Positions 63,578-64,000 of a DNA stretch of 64,000 nt are shown here, in pieces (position 1 is the first letter of the stretch; each line of letters opens with the position of its first letter). The stretch is taken from assembly GCF_013141695.1 (NCBI RefSeq), contig NZ_WHNY01000067.1:247107-311106 (forward strand), written 5' to 3'. The DNA is from Paenibacillus plantarum (GTDB taxonomy: Bacteria > Bacillota > Bacilli > Paenibacillales > NBRC-103111). The position numbers and the translations under genes were made by a program. The notes under the pieces were generated by a model. That model saw only the letters and a list, made by a program, of their open reading frames with translations. It ran no database searches and was not told the DNA's origin.

Positions 63578-63811
63578 ATGTCTACAACAACGAGTATTGT
63601 AACGGAAGAACAGAAACCGGAAGTTGAACAGATTGAGATTTGGAAATGTAAAGCAACAGAATGTAAAGCTTGGGTTCGCAAAGAATTCGTAACGGAAGCT
63701 TTACCAACTTGCCCGCTTTGTAAAACACAGATGGTACGCAGCTACAAGCATGTACCGGTAGCAGCTAAAAAAGGAAATAAAAAGTTTCTTGTAGGAAAGA
63801 AACGGTTTTAA
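63578..63811 (+). CDS. YdjO-like cold-inducible zinc-binding protein
   Basis: 77 residues. A central treble-clef-like four-Cys site (WKCKATECKAWVR ... LPTCPLCKTQM) matches the YdjO family, where the pattern WxCxxxxCxxWxRxxF precedes CPLC. The basic C-terminus (AAKKGNKKFLVGKKRF) is typical of small nucleic-acid-binding proteins. B. subtilis ydjO is cold-induced. AGGGAGC lies 12 bp before ATG 63578. Single-gene transcript with its own terminator. Confidence 0.85.
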   Translation: MSTTTSIVTEEQKPEVEQIEIWKCKATECKAWVRKEFVTEALPTCPLCKTQMVRSYKHVPVAAKKGNKKFLVGKKRF

Positions 63812-63850
63812 TTGGAATTATTGCAAATTTTCCGCTAAATAACAGGTCAA

Positions 63851-63904
63851 GATCAAGAGCATCTTCAGCGAGGCGTGAAGAGTGATGCTCTTGGTCTTTT
63901 TTTT
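63851..63904 (+). terminator. Terminator of the YdjO-like gene
   Basis: GATCAAGAGCATC-TTCA pairs with TGAAGA...GATGCTCTTGGTC, then eight T. Confidence 0.9.
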
Positions 63905-63956
63905 ATGGAAAGAATAGCCCTAGACAAGCATAGCATGGTAACGAGGGGGAGATGCT

Positions 63957-64000
63957 GTGCTTGGGCCTAAGATAAATGTGAGTGAAGATACAGAAGTCAT
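63957..64000 (+). CDS. Start of an unknown gene, cut by the window end
   Basis: GTG 63957 opens a frame MLGPKINVSEDTEV to the window edge, with GAGGGGGAG (63943-63951) as ribosome site. The other frame (ATG 63952) stops after seven codons. Too short to name. Confidence 0.4.
   Translation, partial: MLGPKINVSEDTEV

Overview
The window looks like chromosome from a Paenibacillus-type, low-to-mid GC, spore-forming Firmicute. This rests on an S-layer-homology (SLH) protein, strong AGGAGG-type ribosome sites, many GTG/TTG starts, three Lpl/YtcP-type carbohydrate importers without their own ATPases, several AraC-type response regulators paired with YesM-type kinases, and a YdjO-like cold-inducible zinc protein. 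I see no rRNA, tRNA, insertion sequence, prophage or CRISPR array.

Layout. 1-7.5 kb: the end of an SLH protein, then importer locus 1 (response regulator, kinase, two permeases, binding lipoprotein). 7.7-9.2 kb (minus): a metal-dependent amidohydrolase and a Rieske protein. 9.3-18.1 kb: AraC regulator, kinase and response regulator, all overlapping, then importer locus 2 with a LamG-fold protein. 18.2-26.4 kb: an AraC regulator with a decayed GH39-like domain, a membrane-anchored domain-permuted GH3, a second GH3 without an export signal, and a small membrane protein. 26.5-29.3 kb: gabT plus aldehyde dehydrogenase. 29.3-35.3 kb: a candidate antisense-strand small RNA, a HelD-like RNA polymerase recycling ATPase, an FHA-winged-helix regulator, a MurA paralog with Asp in place of the active-site Cys, and an arylamine N-acetyltransferase. 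35.4-36.2 kb: a VapBC-like pair with altered catalytic residues. 36.2-40.6 kb: GH26 and GH51 enzymes (minus) divergent from an ArsR-like regulator. 40.7-43.8 kb: membrane proteins, a Met/His-rich lipoprotein and a small unknown. 44.4-46.1 kb: a GH2 enzyme. 46.3-55.6 kb (minus): a giant DUF11-repeat gene split in two frames, preceded by a methyltransferase. 55.7-62 kb (minus): importer locus 3 and its membrane-tethered AraC regulator. 62.2-64 kb: an MFS transporter, a YdjO-like protein and the first codons of an unknown gene.

How it fits together. Most of the window is plant or microbial polysaccharide use: importers bring in oligosaccharides, and GH2, GH3, GH26 and GH51 enzymes cut them. Cre-like sites at several promoters suggest CcpA control on top of local AraC or two-component control.

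Most unusual signals. (1) A dispersed intergenic element of 21-bp dyads (TARCTG-N9-CAGYTA) whose unit starts are spaced exactly 51, 62 and 51 bp in three full copies, with a half copy at 51 bp. (2) The DUF11 array of alternating A/B modules that runs across a frame change. (3) The HelD / FHA-regulator / MurA(Cys to Asp) / NAT neighbourhood, which looks like an antibiotic-tolerance or cell-wall-stress cluster. (4) A candidate 135-nt RNA with promoter and terminator upstream of helD.
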